64,000 nt of DNA from Rhodobacter sp. (GTDB taxonomy: Bacteria > Pseudomonadota > Alphaproteobacteria > Rhodobacterales > Rhodobacteraceae): positions 1 to 64,000 of the forward strand of contig JADCEF010000086.1 of the NCBI GenBank assembly GCA_020250445.1, read 5' to 3'. Below the pieces are notes generated by a model, which worked only from the letters and a program-made list of their open reading frames with translations, was not told the origin of the DNA and ran no database searches. A program made the position numbers and the translations under genes. Of the stretch, positions 5,922-13,401 are shown one piece after another; position 1 is the first letter of the stretch, and every line of letters begins with the position of its first letter.

Positions 5922-6664
5922 GGGTTCACCACACGGCGCGGTGCGGGGGCAGCCCCGGTAAAGAACGCCCGCTTGCCCCAGCGGGCCAGTGACAGCCTGT
6001 CCCAGCCGTTTTCCAGCGCGACCATGCGCATGGTTTCAAGGTTGATGCAGACGCGCCGCGTCGACCCGTTGCAGGCCGTCAGGATCGCCGCCTGGAAATC
6101 GGTATCGAACGGCACATCGGGCGAATGCAACTCCACCAGCTTGGCCACATCGGCAGGGGATGCAGGCTGGGCTGCCACCCAGTCCAGCACGCGGCCATGC
6201 ACCCGCTCCCACTGCTGCAGGTTCTGCGGCAGCCGCTCTTCGCCGACCAGAATGATGGCAGCACCCGAGCTTTCGTAGATGTCGCGCACCACCTCAATCA
6301 GGCGGCGCGCCACCAGATGGTCGGCCTCGTCAATGATCAGCGGGCGGTCATTGCGCGCCAGATGCTCGGCCACCTGATCCACCATGTCGGCCACCGTCTT
6401 GGCCGGGTGAATGCCCAGATCAGTCAGGATCGCCTGACACAGCTTCCGGCCGGTCCAAGTCGATTTGACCGCCACGTTATAGGCGCGGAAATGGTTGGCG
6501 CTGTAGGCTGCCGCCGTGGACTTGCCGAACCCGGAAAAGCCGTAGAATACGCCCAGCCCCGGCAGGCCATAGGCGCGGTTGCGCACCCGTTCCACCAACC
6601 CGACAAAGGCTGTCACGTTGGAAAGATGGGCTACACTGTTGCTCAGTCTTGGTGCCTGTGTCAT
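5918..6664 (-). CDS. MuB-like AAA ATPase (transposition target selection)
   Basis: 248 residues; ATG 6664 follows GGAG, 61 bases after the transposase gene. Walker A GFSGFGKST is at residues 42-50 and Walker B PLIIDEADH at about 108-116, followed by a sensor-like segment (IILVGEERL). This is the AAA ATPase fold of the MuB/TniB/IS21 IstB group. In Mu, MuB binds DNA as ATP filaments, brings target DNA to MuA and protects phage DNA from self-insertion. Mu's own MuB is longer (312 aa) with an N-terminal DNA-binding domain; that part is short here, as in other Mu-like phages of alphaproteobacteria. Confidence 0.9.
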   Translation of the reverse strand: MTQAPRLSNSVAHLSNVTAFVGLVERVRNRAYGLPGLGVFYGFSGFGKSTAAAYSANHFRAYNVAVKSTWTGRKLCQAILTDLGIHPAKTVADMVDQVAEHLARNDRPLIIDEADHLVARRLIEVVRDIYESSGAAIILVGEERLPQNLQQWERVHGRVLDWVAAQPASPADVAKLVELHSPDVPFDTDFQAAILTACNGSTRRVCINLETMRMVALENGWDRLSLARWGKRAFFTGAAPAPRRVVNP

Positions 6665-6725
6665 AACTCCGCCTGTTTCCTGTCACTTGTTTCCTTTGAT
6701 CCGCCGGGACTGCACCCCCGGCGGT

Positions 6726-8867
6726 TCAACCGCTTGCAAAGGCTGCCTCGCCGAACAGGTCCCACGCTGCCCGCTGGCCCTTGTATTTCGCCGTTCCCTT
6801 GAAACCTTCGGCCCAGCGCACCTGATCGGGGCTGACCGGCTCGCCCCGCTCCAGCCGCGCCTCAATCTCCTGCACGCGCCGGAAGGCAGCCCAGGCATCG
6901 TCATCCGGTTCGGCAGGCTTCGGTTCAAAGGTGGCCCTGACCACGTTTTCCACCTCGCGGTCGAATGCGGTTGCCTCGCGCGGCGGCGCGGCCCGCATTT
7001 CCGGGGCCTTACTGAACACGGGCCGCACCACCTTGGCCTCAACCGCCGGGCTGCGCAGGTCGGGCAGCGCCAGCAGGTCCTGCCCCAGCTCTAGGGCAGT
7101 CAGCCGCACTTCGGCCTTCGCTTTCTTCTTGACGATGTTGATGAAGTCGCGCCGCGCCTTCATATGCGCCCGACCCTCTGCCGAATCGGCATAGCCGCTT
7201 TTGACCTTGCACGGGGCCTCGCCCAGGTAGGACCCGTCCAGATCATAGACATGCACGCCTGCCCAAAAGTTGGTCACATCGAACCGGATCACCACACGCT
7301 CCCCGGCGTGTTCCCCCATCCAGGGCGCGAAATACTCGTTCCGCCGGAACCGGATCACCCCGGTCTTGCTGTTGGTCTTGATGCCCTCGGCCCCCAGCAG
7401 CCACAGCCGCTTCTGTTCGTCCAGCGCCTTGCGGATGATGGTCTTCGCGTATTTTTCTTCAAAGACATCGCGGTATGACCGGCCATAGGCCACTTCGCTG
7501 CGCCGGTCCGCGCGCGTGTTCCATTCATGCATGGCCCGGTTGACCACATCCAGAAACACCGCCAGCGGCACTGCGCGCTCGCCATAGTTCGACGGCTTGT
7601 CGGACGTGCTCTTGCCCGTGTAGGCCCCCTCAAAGGCGGGATGCTTGGCATATTCCTGCGCAAAGTCGCGGAAACCCCGCTCAATCTGCTTGGACTGGCC
7701 CGAATAGGGGGTTGCCCAGTGCACACCGCAGCCCAGCCCGGTGAACAGGCCGGGAATATCATCGTCCTTCACACGGAACCGGTAGCGGGTTTTTGCCCCG
7801 CCGGTGATCCATTTGGCGGCATTCTCGCGCCCGTTGTCGAACAGCACATGCTGCGGAATGCCGTATTCGCTGATCATGTCACCGGCGGCGGCGGCCACGG
7901 CGGCACTGTTCGGCGTGCGGTCGATCCGCCAGCTCAGGATCATGTTCGATGACAGGTCCTGAAACGCGATCATCTGCGGACGCCCGACAAACGGCTCGCG
8001 CTCGCCATGTTCCAGCGGCCATTCGACAAAGACATCCCACTTGTGGGTGTCGGTATTCACCCATTCCAGCGCGCCCAGTTCGGACCGGTCGCGTGTCTGC
8101 GCCGGATAGCGCGCCTTCAGCGCATCCTCGCCGTCGCGCATCAGCGTTTCCACAAAGCTGGATGTGGACGCCTGGTAGCGCCGCCGCACCAGCCGCTCGG
8201 GCGGAATGGTCACGCCGGGCTGCTGCTGCCGGAACACCTCTGCGGTATGGCGGTAGGATGCGGAAAATGCAGGCTTGGACGGGCGCAGGTAATCGGACTT
8301 CAGCCGGGCCATGAAATCAGGATCGACCGTGACCTTTTTGCGCCGCGGTTCCGCCGCGCGGTTGCGCGGGGCGATGAAGGCCAGCCGGTCATGCGGGGCC
8401 ACCCCTTCGATCATGGCAAACCAGTACTGGATCGTGCGCGCCCCGTGCCCCGTGTCCTTGGCCACGCAGTGCAGCGCCAGGTACTTGCCCAGCACAGGCT
8501 CCATCGCCTCGACCCGCTGGATCACCAGCAGCCGCGCGCGCGCCTTGTCCTTCACCGCCTGCGGCAACCGCTCGAACCACGCCCATTGCCCGGCCCGGTC
8601 TGTCTGCTCCGGCTGTGCTTCGGCCACCGGGGCGGAAACCGCCATCAGCAGCTTGCGCTGCGCCCGGCTGGGAAACAGCCGCCAGTGATATTCCCACCCG
8701 CCGCCCTTGCCCGCCCGGCGGCGCGCAAAACTTGGCTGACCGCGCCAGTTTTCTGTCGCGGCCAGCTTGTCGGCCCCCTGCCGGGTTCCGGGCAGATCGG
8801 GCAGACCGGCTTCGGCAATCTCTGCCGTGGTCCACCATTCGCGGTCAGGGGTCAGCCGGGCGGTCAT
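6726..8867 (-). CDS. MuA-like DDE transposase
   Basis: 713 residues. The N-terminus (WWTTAEIAEAGLPDLPGT) is the Mu-type winged-helix repressor/enhancer-binding domain. HTH domains for end binding follow (about 90-250), then the catalytic core. Catalytic residues by alignment with Mu (D269, D336, E392) are D273 (WVNTDTHKWD), D344 (VLFDNGREN) and E396 (QSKQIERGFRDF), with matching spacing. The C-terminal beta-barrel and tail (about 480-713) would contact MuB. It overlaps the ParB-like gene by ATGA. The likely end-binding sites are the repeats at 12812-12931. All catalytic residues are present, so the element may be active if the right half is intact. Confidence 0.95.
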   Translation of the reverse strand: MTARLTPDREWWTTAEIAEAGLPDLPGTRQGADKLAATENWRGQPSFARRRAGKGGGWEYHWRLFPSRAQRKLLMAVSAPVAEAQPEQTDRAGQWAWFERLPQAVKDKARARLLVIQRVEAMEPVLGKYLALHCVAKDTGHGARTIQYWFAMIEGVAPHDRLAFIAPRNRAAEPRRKKVTVDPDFMARLKSDYLRPSKPAFSASYRHTAEVFRQQQPGVTIPPERLVRRRYQASTSSFVETLMRDGEDALKARYPAQTRDRSELGALEWVNTDTHKWDVFVEWPLEHGEREPFVGRPQMIAFQDLSSNMILSWRIDRTPNSAAVAAAAGDMISEYGIPQHVLFDNGRENAAKWITGGAKTRYRFRVKDDDIPGLFTGLGCGVHWATPYSGQSKQIERGFRDFAQEYAKHPAFEGAYTGKSTSDKPSNYGERAVPLAVFLDVVNRAMHEWNTRADRRSEVAYGRSYRDVFEEKYAKTIIRKALDEQKRLWLLGAEGIKTNSKTGVIRFRRNEYFAPWMGEHAGERVVIRFDVTNFWAGVHVYDLDGSYLGEAPCKVKSGYADSAEGRAHMKARRDFINIVKKKAKAEVRLTALELGQDLLALPDLRSPAVEAKVVRPVFSKAPEMRAAPPREATAFDREVENVVRATFEPKPAEPDDDAWAAFRRVQEIEARLERGEPVSPDQVRWAEGFKGTAKYKGQRAAWDLFGEAAFASG

Positions 8868-9706
8868 TCGTCGTCGCTCCCGTGCAGCAGGCCGTCGATC
8901 TCGGCGCGGATGCCTTCCACAAAGCGGCGGCGGGCCACTTTCGGGCTGCGGTTCCAGGCCTGTAAAAGCGCCTTGAAGGCCGCTTCAACCCTGGCGTCAT
9001 CGGCGGCGTCCGGCGCAGCTTCGCCATCACCGCCCGCCTGTTCCGCGCGCAGCGCATCCGCCACCGTCTTACCAGCCAGCAGCGCCCCCACGGCGCGGGT
9101 GCGCAACCCGTCCTCGCCGATCTTGCCCAACTTCTCGATCTCGCTCATCGCGATCTTGTAGGGCACTGCTTGCAGCCGCTTGCGCTCATCCGCTGTCAGC
9201 GCGCGCGCGGCACGGATGACCTTGCGCACCTGACTCGACGTAATCTGTCGGGTTTCGGCCACCAGTTCTGCAAAGGGCGCGCACGCGCGTTGCACCCCAT
9301 GCTTCGCCAGCGCCCCCGCCACCCCGCGCTTCGTTTCCGGGTGCAGCTTTTCGTACTCCTGCTGATACACCCCAAGGAAAATCGCATCCTGAATCGGGGT
9401 CATCCCGGCGGTCAGGTTGCCGGTGATCTCCATCTGCCGCGCCTCGGCGGCGCTGCACTCCAGCACATCCACCGCAATCGTCTCGCGGCCCAGCCGCGTC
9501 ATCGCCTCCAGCCGGTGCGCGCCGTCGATCAGCGTGTTCACCGTGCCCGTGCGGCGCAGCGTGATCGCCCCCAGGAACACGCCCGCCTCGATCACCTGCA
9601 TCAGGGCCGTCACCTTGGCCTCGCTGATCGGGCGCAGGCGGTCAGCCGGCACCGTGATATCCGCCACCGGCAGCGCGGTGAATGTCGGCAGTTTCTTGAC
9701 GGTCAT
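8864..9706 (-). CDS. ParB/Srx-domain protein
   Basis: 280 residues from ATG 9706. This start overlaps the preceding TGA and gives a clean ParB-like N-terminus (PVADITVPADRLRPISEAKV). The N-terminal ParB/sulfiredoxin fold contains LIDGAHRLEAMTRLG, the conserved "G-H-R-L" nucleotide-binding box, then an HTH-containing middle region (FAELVAETRQITSSQVRK). Genes of this kind commonly precede the transposase gene in Mu-like phages of Rhodobacterales. ParB-fold proteins bind CTP or DNA; the role in the phage is not established. It ends coupled to the MuA start. Confidence 0.8.
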   Translation of the reverse strand: MTVKKLPTFTALPVADITVPADRLRPISEAKVTALMQVIEAGVFLGAITLRRTGTVNTLIDGAHRLEAMTRLGRETIAVDVLECSAAEARQMEITGNLTAGMTPIQDAIFLGVYQQEYEKLHPETKRGVAGALAKHGVQRACAPFAELVAETRQITSSQVRKVIRAARALTADERKRLQAVPYKIAMSEIEKLGKIGEDGLRTRAVGALLAGKTVADALRAEQAGGDGEAAPDAADDARVEAAFKALLQAWNRSPKVARRRFVEGIRAEIDGLLHGSDDE

Positions 9707-9933
9707 TTCGCGTCCGGCCCCTTCGTCATCGTGTAAAAAAAGCGTGGTTTCCCATCGATATGCTGGCGCAGGCAGATGATCTTTGCCCCGTGGAACCGCA
9801 ATTCGGCCACGCAGGCATTCACCGCCATCACCCGCGCCTTGCGCACGATGTCCCGCGTCGTATGCGGCCTGCCATCCGACAGCAGGCGCAGCACCCGCTG
9901 CAGGCGCGGCGATGTCAGCCCGGCGGCGTTCAT
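9703..9933 (-). CDS. Small winged-helix-like phage protein, 76 aa
   Basis: ATG 9933 overlaps the TGA of the zinc-finger gene. The protein (LTSPRLQRVLRLLSDGRPHT, then TRDIVRKARVMAVNACVAEL) reads as a winged helix: helix 1, a short turn, a TRDIVRKA helix, a recognition helix, and a wing ending in RFFYTM. It probably binds DNA. A longer open frame to 10002 exists, but the coupled ATG fits the operon pattern. Confidence 0.65.
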   Translation of the reverse strand: MNAAGLTSPRLQRVLRLLSDGRPHTTRDIVRKARVMAVNACVAELRFHGAKIICLRQHIDGKPRFFYTMTKGPDAK

Positions 9934-10283
9934 GGCGACCGCGTGATATAGGGCCGCTGCGGCTCCACCGGGTCGCTGCCCCGCTTGCGGCACAGGTTGC
10001 ACATCCGGTTGTGCGCGCCCTCGCTGTCAAACGGCGTGCCACAGCACAGGCAGGGGCGGTTCACCATCCGCGCCCGGCGCAGCTCTTCCGACTGCTTGGT
10101 GCCGCAGATTGACGCGGCCTTGTTCAAGGTCGGATAGGTGCCAAAGACCGACCCATCCGGCGCGATCACGTCATGGCAGCCGTCCAGCCGGTCCGATGCC
10201 TGCACGCGCCATTGCCGCACTTTCCCGGGGCGGCCGCGTGCGGCCTTCGGTCTCCCGGGCGCCCTGCCTGAACCGGGTTTCAT
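9930..10283 (-). CDS. Zinc-finger phage protein, 117 aa
   Basis: ATG 10283 overlaps the upstream stop. The N-terminal ~25 residues are strongly basic and rich in G, R and P (GRAPGRPKAARGRPGKVRQW). The middle has TYPTLNKAASICGTKQSEEL, an AP2/AraC-like helix pattern. The C-terminus holds CLCCGTPF and, 16 residues on, CNLCRKRG, a four-cysteine zinc ribbon. A nucleic-acid-binding early protein is the best reading. No named family is assigned. Confidence 0.65.
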   Translation of the reverse strand: MKPGSGRAPGRPKAARGRPGKVRQWRVQASDRLDGCHDVIAPDGSVFGTYPTLNKAASICGTKQSEELRRARMVNRPCLCCGTPFDSEGAHNRMCNLCRKRGSDPVEPQRPYITRSP

Positions 10284-10645
10284 GCCAGCCCCCCCATGAT
10301 GACAAACTCGCGCGACTCGCCGTCCAGCAGGTCGCCCTCGGGCGGAAAGGCCATCATGTCGGCATCGACCGGGGTCAGCGTGATCCGCTCGCGCCGCTCG
10401 TGGTCGTCACCCAGCAGGTCGATCCGCACATCCACCGCAATGCCCTGCGGCGATACCAACCGCTTGATCAGCGGCACCGAACATTGGTTGACCGAATTGC
10501 TGTAGGTCACGATGGCCCGCCCGATCCCGTCATCCCGGATCGTGATCTCATCGGGCGGGGTGCAAGTGCTGCCACCATAGGGCTGCGCCAGGGCGGGCCC
10601 GGCAAGCAGGGCCGCCAGCAGCGCGGCGCGGAATGCCTTGGTCAT
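10280..10645 (-). CDS. Secreted hypothetical phage protein, 121 aa
   Basis: A clear signal peptide (KAFRAALLAALLAGPALA-Q, cleavage near residue 21) precedes a small mature domain with two cysteines (GSTCTPPDE, VNQCSVPL) that could form a disulfide in the periplasm. The rest is beta-like (EITIRDDGIGRAIVTYSNS; VDVRIDLLGDD). A periplasmic protein in a phage early operon is unusual; envelope modification or superinfection exclusion are possible roles, inferred only from location. It is coupled by ATGA at both ends. Confidence 0.7.
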   Translation of the reverse strand: MTKAFRAALLAALLAGPALAQPYGGSTCTPPDEITIRDDGIGRAIVTYSNSVNQCSVPLIKRLVSPQGIAVDVRIDLLGDDHERRERITLTPVDADMMAFPPEGDLLDGESREFVIMGGLA

Positions 10646-10884
10646 GCCGCGTTCCCCCGCTCTGCCAGCAGCCCCTTGATCATCTGAAAATCGCCCTGGG
10701 CCTGCATATCGCCGCTCAGATCGGCCAGTTGGTCGATCACTCTGTTCTGCCGCACCATCGCGGCATCGGCGCTGATCCGGTTGCCGGTGCGGATCATCTC
10801 CTGTTCAATCCGCAGCGCCTTCAGCAGGTCGGCAAGCAGTGCGCACCGCGCCTGCACCGGCCAGCGTGAATACACCCCGCTCAT
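10642..10884 (-). CDS. Small hypothetical phage protein, 80 aa
   Basis: ATG 10884 overlaps the TGA of the 43-aa membrane gene. The protein is helical and probably coiled-coil-forming (CALLADLLKALRIEQEMIRT, RQNRVIDQLADLSGDMQAQG). No signal or membrane segment is present. It lies between a one-helix membrane protein and a secreted protein, so the three may form a small envelope-associated set. Confidence 0.65.
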   Translation of the reverse strand: MSGVYSRWPVQARCALLADLLKALRIEQEMIRTGNRISADAAMVRQNRVIDQLADLSGDMQAQGDFQMIKGLLAERGNAA

Positions 10885-11012
10885 GGCCGACCCCCGGGCA
10901 GCAGCGCCAGGTACAGCAGCCCGAACAGCAGGGCCACGCCCAGGGCCTCGACGACCCAGCTGTTTTCCAGCCGGTCCAGAACCGCCCGCAGGCGGGAAAG
11001 ATGGTGTTTCAT
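10881..11012 (-). CDS. Single-helix membrane protein, 43 aa
   Basis: A very short gene: ATG 11012 overlaps the stop of the Ner-position gene, and its TGA overlaps the next start, so it sits exactly in the coupled chain. The sequence opens with a basic stretch (KHHLSRLRAVLDRLENSW) and continues into one hydrophobic helix (VVEALGVALLFGLLYLALLP), positive side inside. The function is unknown. Confidence 0.6.
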   Translation of the reverse strand: MKHHLSRLRAVLDRLENSWVVEALGVALLFGLLYLALLPGGRP

Positions 11013-11287
11013 GCGGCACCCTTTTTCACTGCGTCAGCGTATTCGGCGATGCGCTTGGCATAGGCCATGCGCAGGAATTCCGGCCCTGCCGCCTCGATCA
11101 GGCGGGCCAGCAGTTCGCGCCCTTTCGGCCCGCGCGATTGCCCGAAGGTCGCGTTGCGCGCGTTCGATGGCAGGATGTCGTTTTCCTTGCACCAGCCCTC
11201 GAAGCTGCGGCCATGCGCCCTGAACGTGCCGACGATTGCATCATGCAGGATAGCGCCGGGCTGGAACTCAAAGTCGTTTGGTGTCAT
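11009..11287 (-). CDS. Ner-position DNA-binding candidate, first gene of the early operon, 92 aa
   Basis: First gene of the leftward operon; ATG 11287 follows GTGAGG. In Mu this place is taken by ner, a small negative regulator of early transcription. The sequence (GAILHDAIVGTFRAHGRSFE, then GWCKENDILPSNARNATFGQ) looks like a helix-turn-helix in which SFEGWCKENDILPSNARN corresponds to the two helices. The C-terminus (AGPEFLRMAYAKRIAEYADA) is helical. Assignment to Ner is by position and HTH-like pattern, not by close similarity. Confidence 0.7.
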   Translation of the reverse strand: MTPNDFEFQPGAILHDAIVGTFRAHGRSFEGWCKENDILPSNARNATFGQSRGPKGRELLARLIEAAGPEFLRMAYAKRIAEYADAVKKGAA

Positions 11288-11328
11288 GTGATCCTCACTA
11301 TGCTAGACTGTGCCTAGCTATGGTGCGA

Positions 11329-11357
11329 ATCATACGCCTAGTATTACTAGGCGTCAA
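11329..11357 (-). promoter_or_regulatory. Early promoter with palindromic operator
   Basis: On the minus strand TTGACG (-35, 11357 to 11352) and TATGAT (-10, 11334 to 11329) are separated by exactly 17 bases. The spacer holds the 19-bp palindrome CGCCTAGTATTACTAGGCG (11335-11353). Repressor bound there would block the early operon. A second CTAG-rich inverted pair (GCTAG 11302, CTAGC 11314) lies just downstream and may be an accessory site. Confidence 0.75.
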
Positions 11358-11365
11358 CATGGATT

Positions 11366-12115
11366 TTGAAATTGGACAACAGTCCAGGAAAGCGGCTGGC
11401 TGCGTTTCGAGCGTCGCTCAACGTCAGTCAGCGTGACCTTGGCTCATCCTTGGGGTTTAGCGGTGGCCTGATAGGGCAACTCGAAGCCGACCTGTCTCCG
11501 CCATCCCGCCGATTTCTGGAAGTCATTTCCGAGCGTTATCATCTGAACTCAGACTGGCTCTTGAATGGTCGCGGACAGATGCTGCATTCACCGCAGCCCG
11601 GCTTTTCGGGGCGCGGCAGCAGACGAATCGAACCCACCGATTCCGGCAAACCTTCGCATGGCGACTTCGCCTGGCAGGGCGAGGATTTTGCGATGGTCAG
11701 CCGGATGGACCTCAGCGTTTCCGCCGGAACCGGCCTTGTCCCGGTCGAAGGTGCTGCCGGTGAAAGCCTGGCCTTCTCCCGCCGCTGGCTCTTGAAAAAC
11801 CGGATCAATTCCGACCTTGCCGTGCTGGTCCGGGTGCGGGGCGACAGCATGGCGCCCGGCATTGCCGATGGCGCGCTGGTCTTGGTGCATCTGCCGGAAA
11901 TGTCGCTGGCCGTGGAAGGCGTCTATGCCTTCACGCGCGGCGAGTCCGCCTTCATCAAACGTCTGGTGCCGGTCGCGCGCAACAAGGACGGTCGTCCTTC
12001 CGCCCTTGTGATCCTGTCCGACAACCCCGCCTATCCGCCCGAAAGCCTGTCAGGTCCCGAGATGAACTCCATCCGAATCGTCGGTCGCGTCCGCTGTGTC
12101 ATCGCCACGCTTTGA
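11366..12115 (+). CDS. Prophage repressor (HTH plus S24/LexA-type peptidase domain)
   Basis: 249 residues starting at TTG 11366; no in-frame ATG exists after the upstream stop at 11348, and TTG 11372 is an alternative. An XRE-type helix-turn-helix occupies residues 8-62 (NVSQRDLGSSLGFSGGLIGQ). The C-terminal S24 domain has Ser161 (VRGDSMAPG) and Lys198 (AFIKRL). They are 37 residues apart, as in LexA (S119/K156). It should bind the CTAG-type operator at 11335-11353, keep the early operon silent, and be inactivated on RecA-type DNA-damage signals or by the ORF6N antirepressors. Mu's own c repressor lacks this peptidase domain; S24 repressors are common in other Mu-like phages. Confidence 0.9.
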   Translation: MKLDNSPGKRLAAFRASLNVSQRDLGSSLGFSGGLIGQLEADLSPPSRRFLEVISERYHLNSDWLLNGRGQMLHSPQPGFSGRGSRRIEPTDSGKPSHGDFAWQGEDFAMVSRMDLSVSAGTGLVPVEGAAGESLAFSRRWLLKNRINSDLAVLVRVRGDSMAPGIADGALVLVHLPEMSLAVEGVYAFTRGESAFIKRLVPVARNKDGRPSALVILSDNPAYPPESLSGPEMNSIRIVGRVRCVIATL

Positions 12116-12194
12116 CCGTCTTTGCGCCCGCAGTAACAGGGGGTACAATGTGGTTCGCCGACATGGCAGTCAAATGGTGATGAAGGATGATTGA

Positions 12195-12800
12195 ATGAAC
12201 GGGAAACCCGCCTCTGACACTGCTCAGGGCATCACAGGTCTTGTCCTGCTTGTTATGGTCGGCACCATCGGATTCGGAATCTGGCGTTCCACCAGCCCCG
12301 CCGATACCGATGTAGCAGGCCAACTTGGCACACATCAGGCTGCATTCCAGCAAACCATAATCGACGCCCGAACCGCTTACAATAATGCGCCGAACGATCT
12401 GGTGCGTGGCAAGGAAAGACCAAAGCGCGGCGAAGCTGTCTGCGCGGCGGTGCCCTCGCCGGAAGTCAGGGATTGGGTCGGGACGGTCTACGATCTGACC
12501 TCGACGGGCGATGGGTCGGGCGTGTTCAGTGTCGAGCTTGAACAGGACATCTGGTTGTCCACCTGGAATAACTCCGCGTCCGAAACCACCACGGGGCTGC
12601 ACACGCTCGTGCCTGCTGACAGTCCCCTTTACGAGCAAATCGCGGGGCTGCGCAAAGGTCAGCAGGTGATGTTCAGCGGCAGCTTCTTCATGGACAAGGC
12701 CGACGGTGACTGTTTCAACGAATTGAGCCTTACGATGCGCGGCTCCATGTCAGAACCAGCGTTCCTTTTCCGCTTCTCCGACGTGCGCCCTGCGCCCTGA
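12195..12800 (+). CDS. Membrane-anchored hypothetical protein between repressor and phage end
   Basis: 201 residues; ATG 12195 follows GAAGGATG. There is one transmembrane helix near the N-terminus (ITGLVLLVMVGTIGFGIW, about residues 15-32), then a periplasmic domain. The domain contains RDWVGTVYDLTSTGDGSGVF and GQQVMFSGSFFMDKADGDCF, which read as an OB-like or beta-sandwich fold. Similar segments occur in proteins of unknown function in plasmids and prophages. It lies beyond the repressor, in the same direction and inside the end-site array, the usual position for lysogen-expressed cargo. The role is unknown. Confidence 0.7.
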   Translation: MNGKPASDTAQGITGLVLLVMVGTIGFGIWRSTSPADTDVAGQLGTHQAAFQQTIIDARTAYNNAPNDLVRGKERPKRGEAVCAAVPSPEVRDWVGTVYDLTSTGDGSGVFSVELEQDIWLSTWNNSASETTTGLHTLVPADSPLYEQIAGLRKGQQVMFSGSFFMDKADGDCFNELSLTMRGSMSEPAFLFRFSDVRPAP

Positions 12801-13401
12801 TCGGCGAAAATCAGTTGCATGTTGGCGCTCGCGGCCGCGCCCGACTCATTCTGCCCAAACCATTGTTTCCACGGGCCAAATAGCCAACATGCAACTGCCG
12901 GAGACAACTTGCAACGCCAGTTGCATGTTCGGAACGCCTGATCGGCCCGTTTTCCCGGCCTCTTTTCTGCACCAGCACCGATTAAATGCTGCCTTTACAG
13001 CCCCTTGAACGGTGCCTGCCCGCGCCGCCGCCTGCACCGCCGCGCAGCCCCCGCACCGCCCCTTCCCCCCCGTTTCCGCCCCGCATGCAAACATTCCCGC
13101 CACCCCCATTCCCCGCCCCCAGCGGCCCTTAACCCCCTGTTTTGCTTGACCGGTCCGTCATCACCTTTCCACCCCCCGCCTCTTCCGCCTTCACGCAGCT
13201 TCTGGTGTCAACTCACAGTCTGATGGCCCGCCCTGCCGACTCTGACGTCACGCCACAATCGCCAAAGAATTCGCTTTACACCCCTTCACTTCTGACCCAC
13301 CATATCTGGTATAAGTCAGGTTGGGATTATGCTGATCCTTGCCGGACGCCCAGCTTCTTGTGGGTCATGGCCCACAGGCAGCTTCATGAAGAGGCCGGGC
13401 C
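12801..13401. other. Gene-free junction between prophage end and chromosome
   Basis: It contains the end-site array (12812-12931), then from about 12990 host-like DNA. Positions 13005-13140 are extremely C-rich on the plus strand. A TATAAG box at 13310-13315 upstream of the YbjN gene may be its -10, without a convincing -35. No gene is seen. Confidence 0.6.
12812..12931. repeat. Transposase end-binding site array (left end)
   Basis: The 15-bp motif CAGTTGCATGTTGGC occurs at 12812-12826 (+) and, inverted, at 12883-12897. A third copy with CG in place of the last GG begins at 12918 (+). A weaker inverted copy (GTTGCAAGTTG) is at 12905-12915. Mixed orientation and clustering at the outer edge of the prophage fit MuA L1/L2/L3 sites. 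Spacing differs from Mu. No other function explains four copies within 120 bases. Confidence 0.75.

Larger units (their letters stand above)
1..12940 (-). mobile_element. Mu-like transposable prophage, early (left-end) region, truncated by window start
   Basis: A leftward block of about 20 short, ATGA-overlapping genes contains a MuA-type DDE transposase, a MuB-type ATPase, a DUF3164 protein and a GemA/gp16 protein. A divergent S24-type repressor lies beyond them. This is the order of the Mu early region (c, ner, A, B, ..., gemA, mor). Repeated 15-bp sites at 12812-12931 mark the transposase end-binding array, so the left end lies close to 12930-12990. The exact terminal dinucleotide and target duplication cannot be fixed from this window. 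Middle and late genes (head, tail, lysis) would lie left of position 1. Confidence 0.88.

Noticed and set aside
13005-13140. Strong C-skew suggesting an unusual single-stranded or R-loop element
   Set aside because: It is explained by low-complexity C-rich intergenic DNA; no repeats or structure support a specific function.
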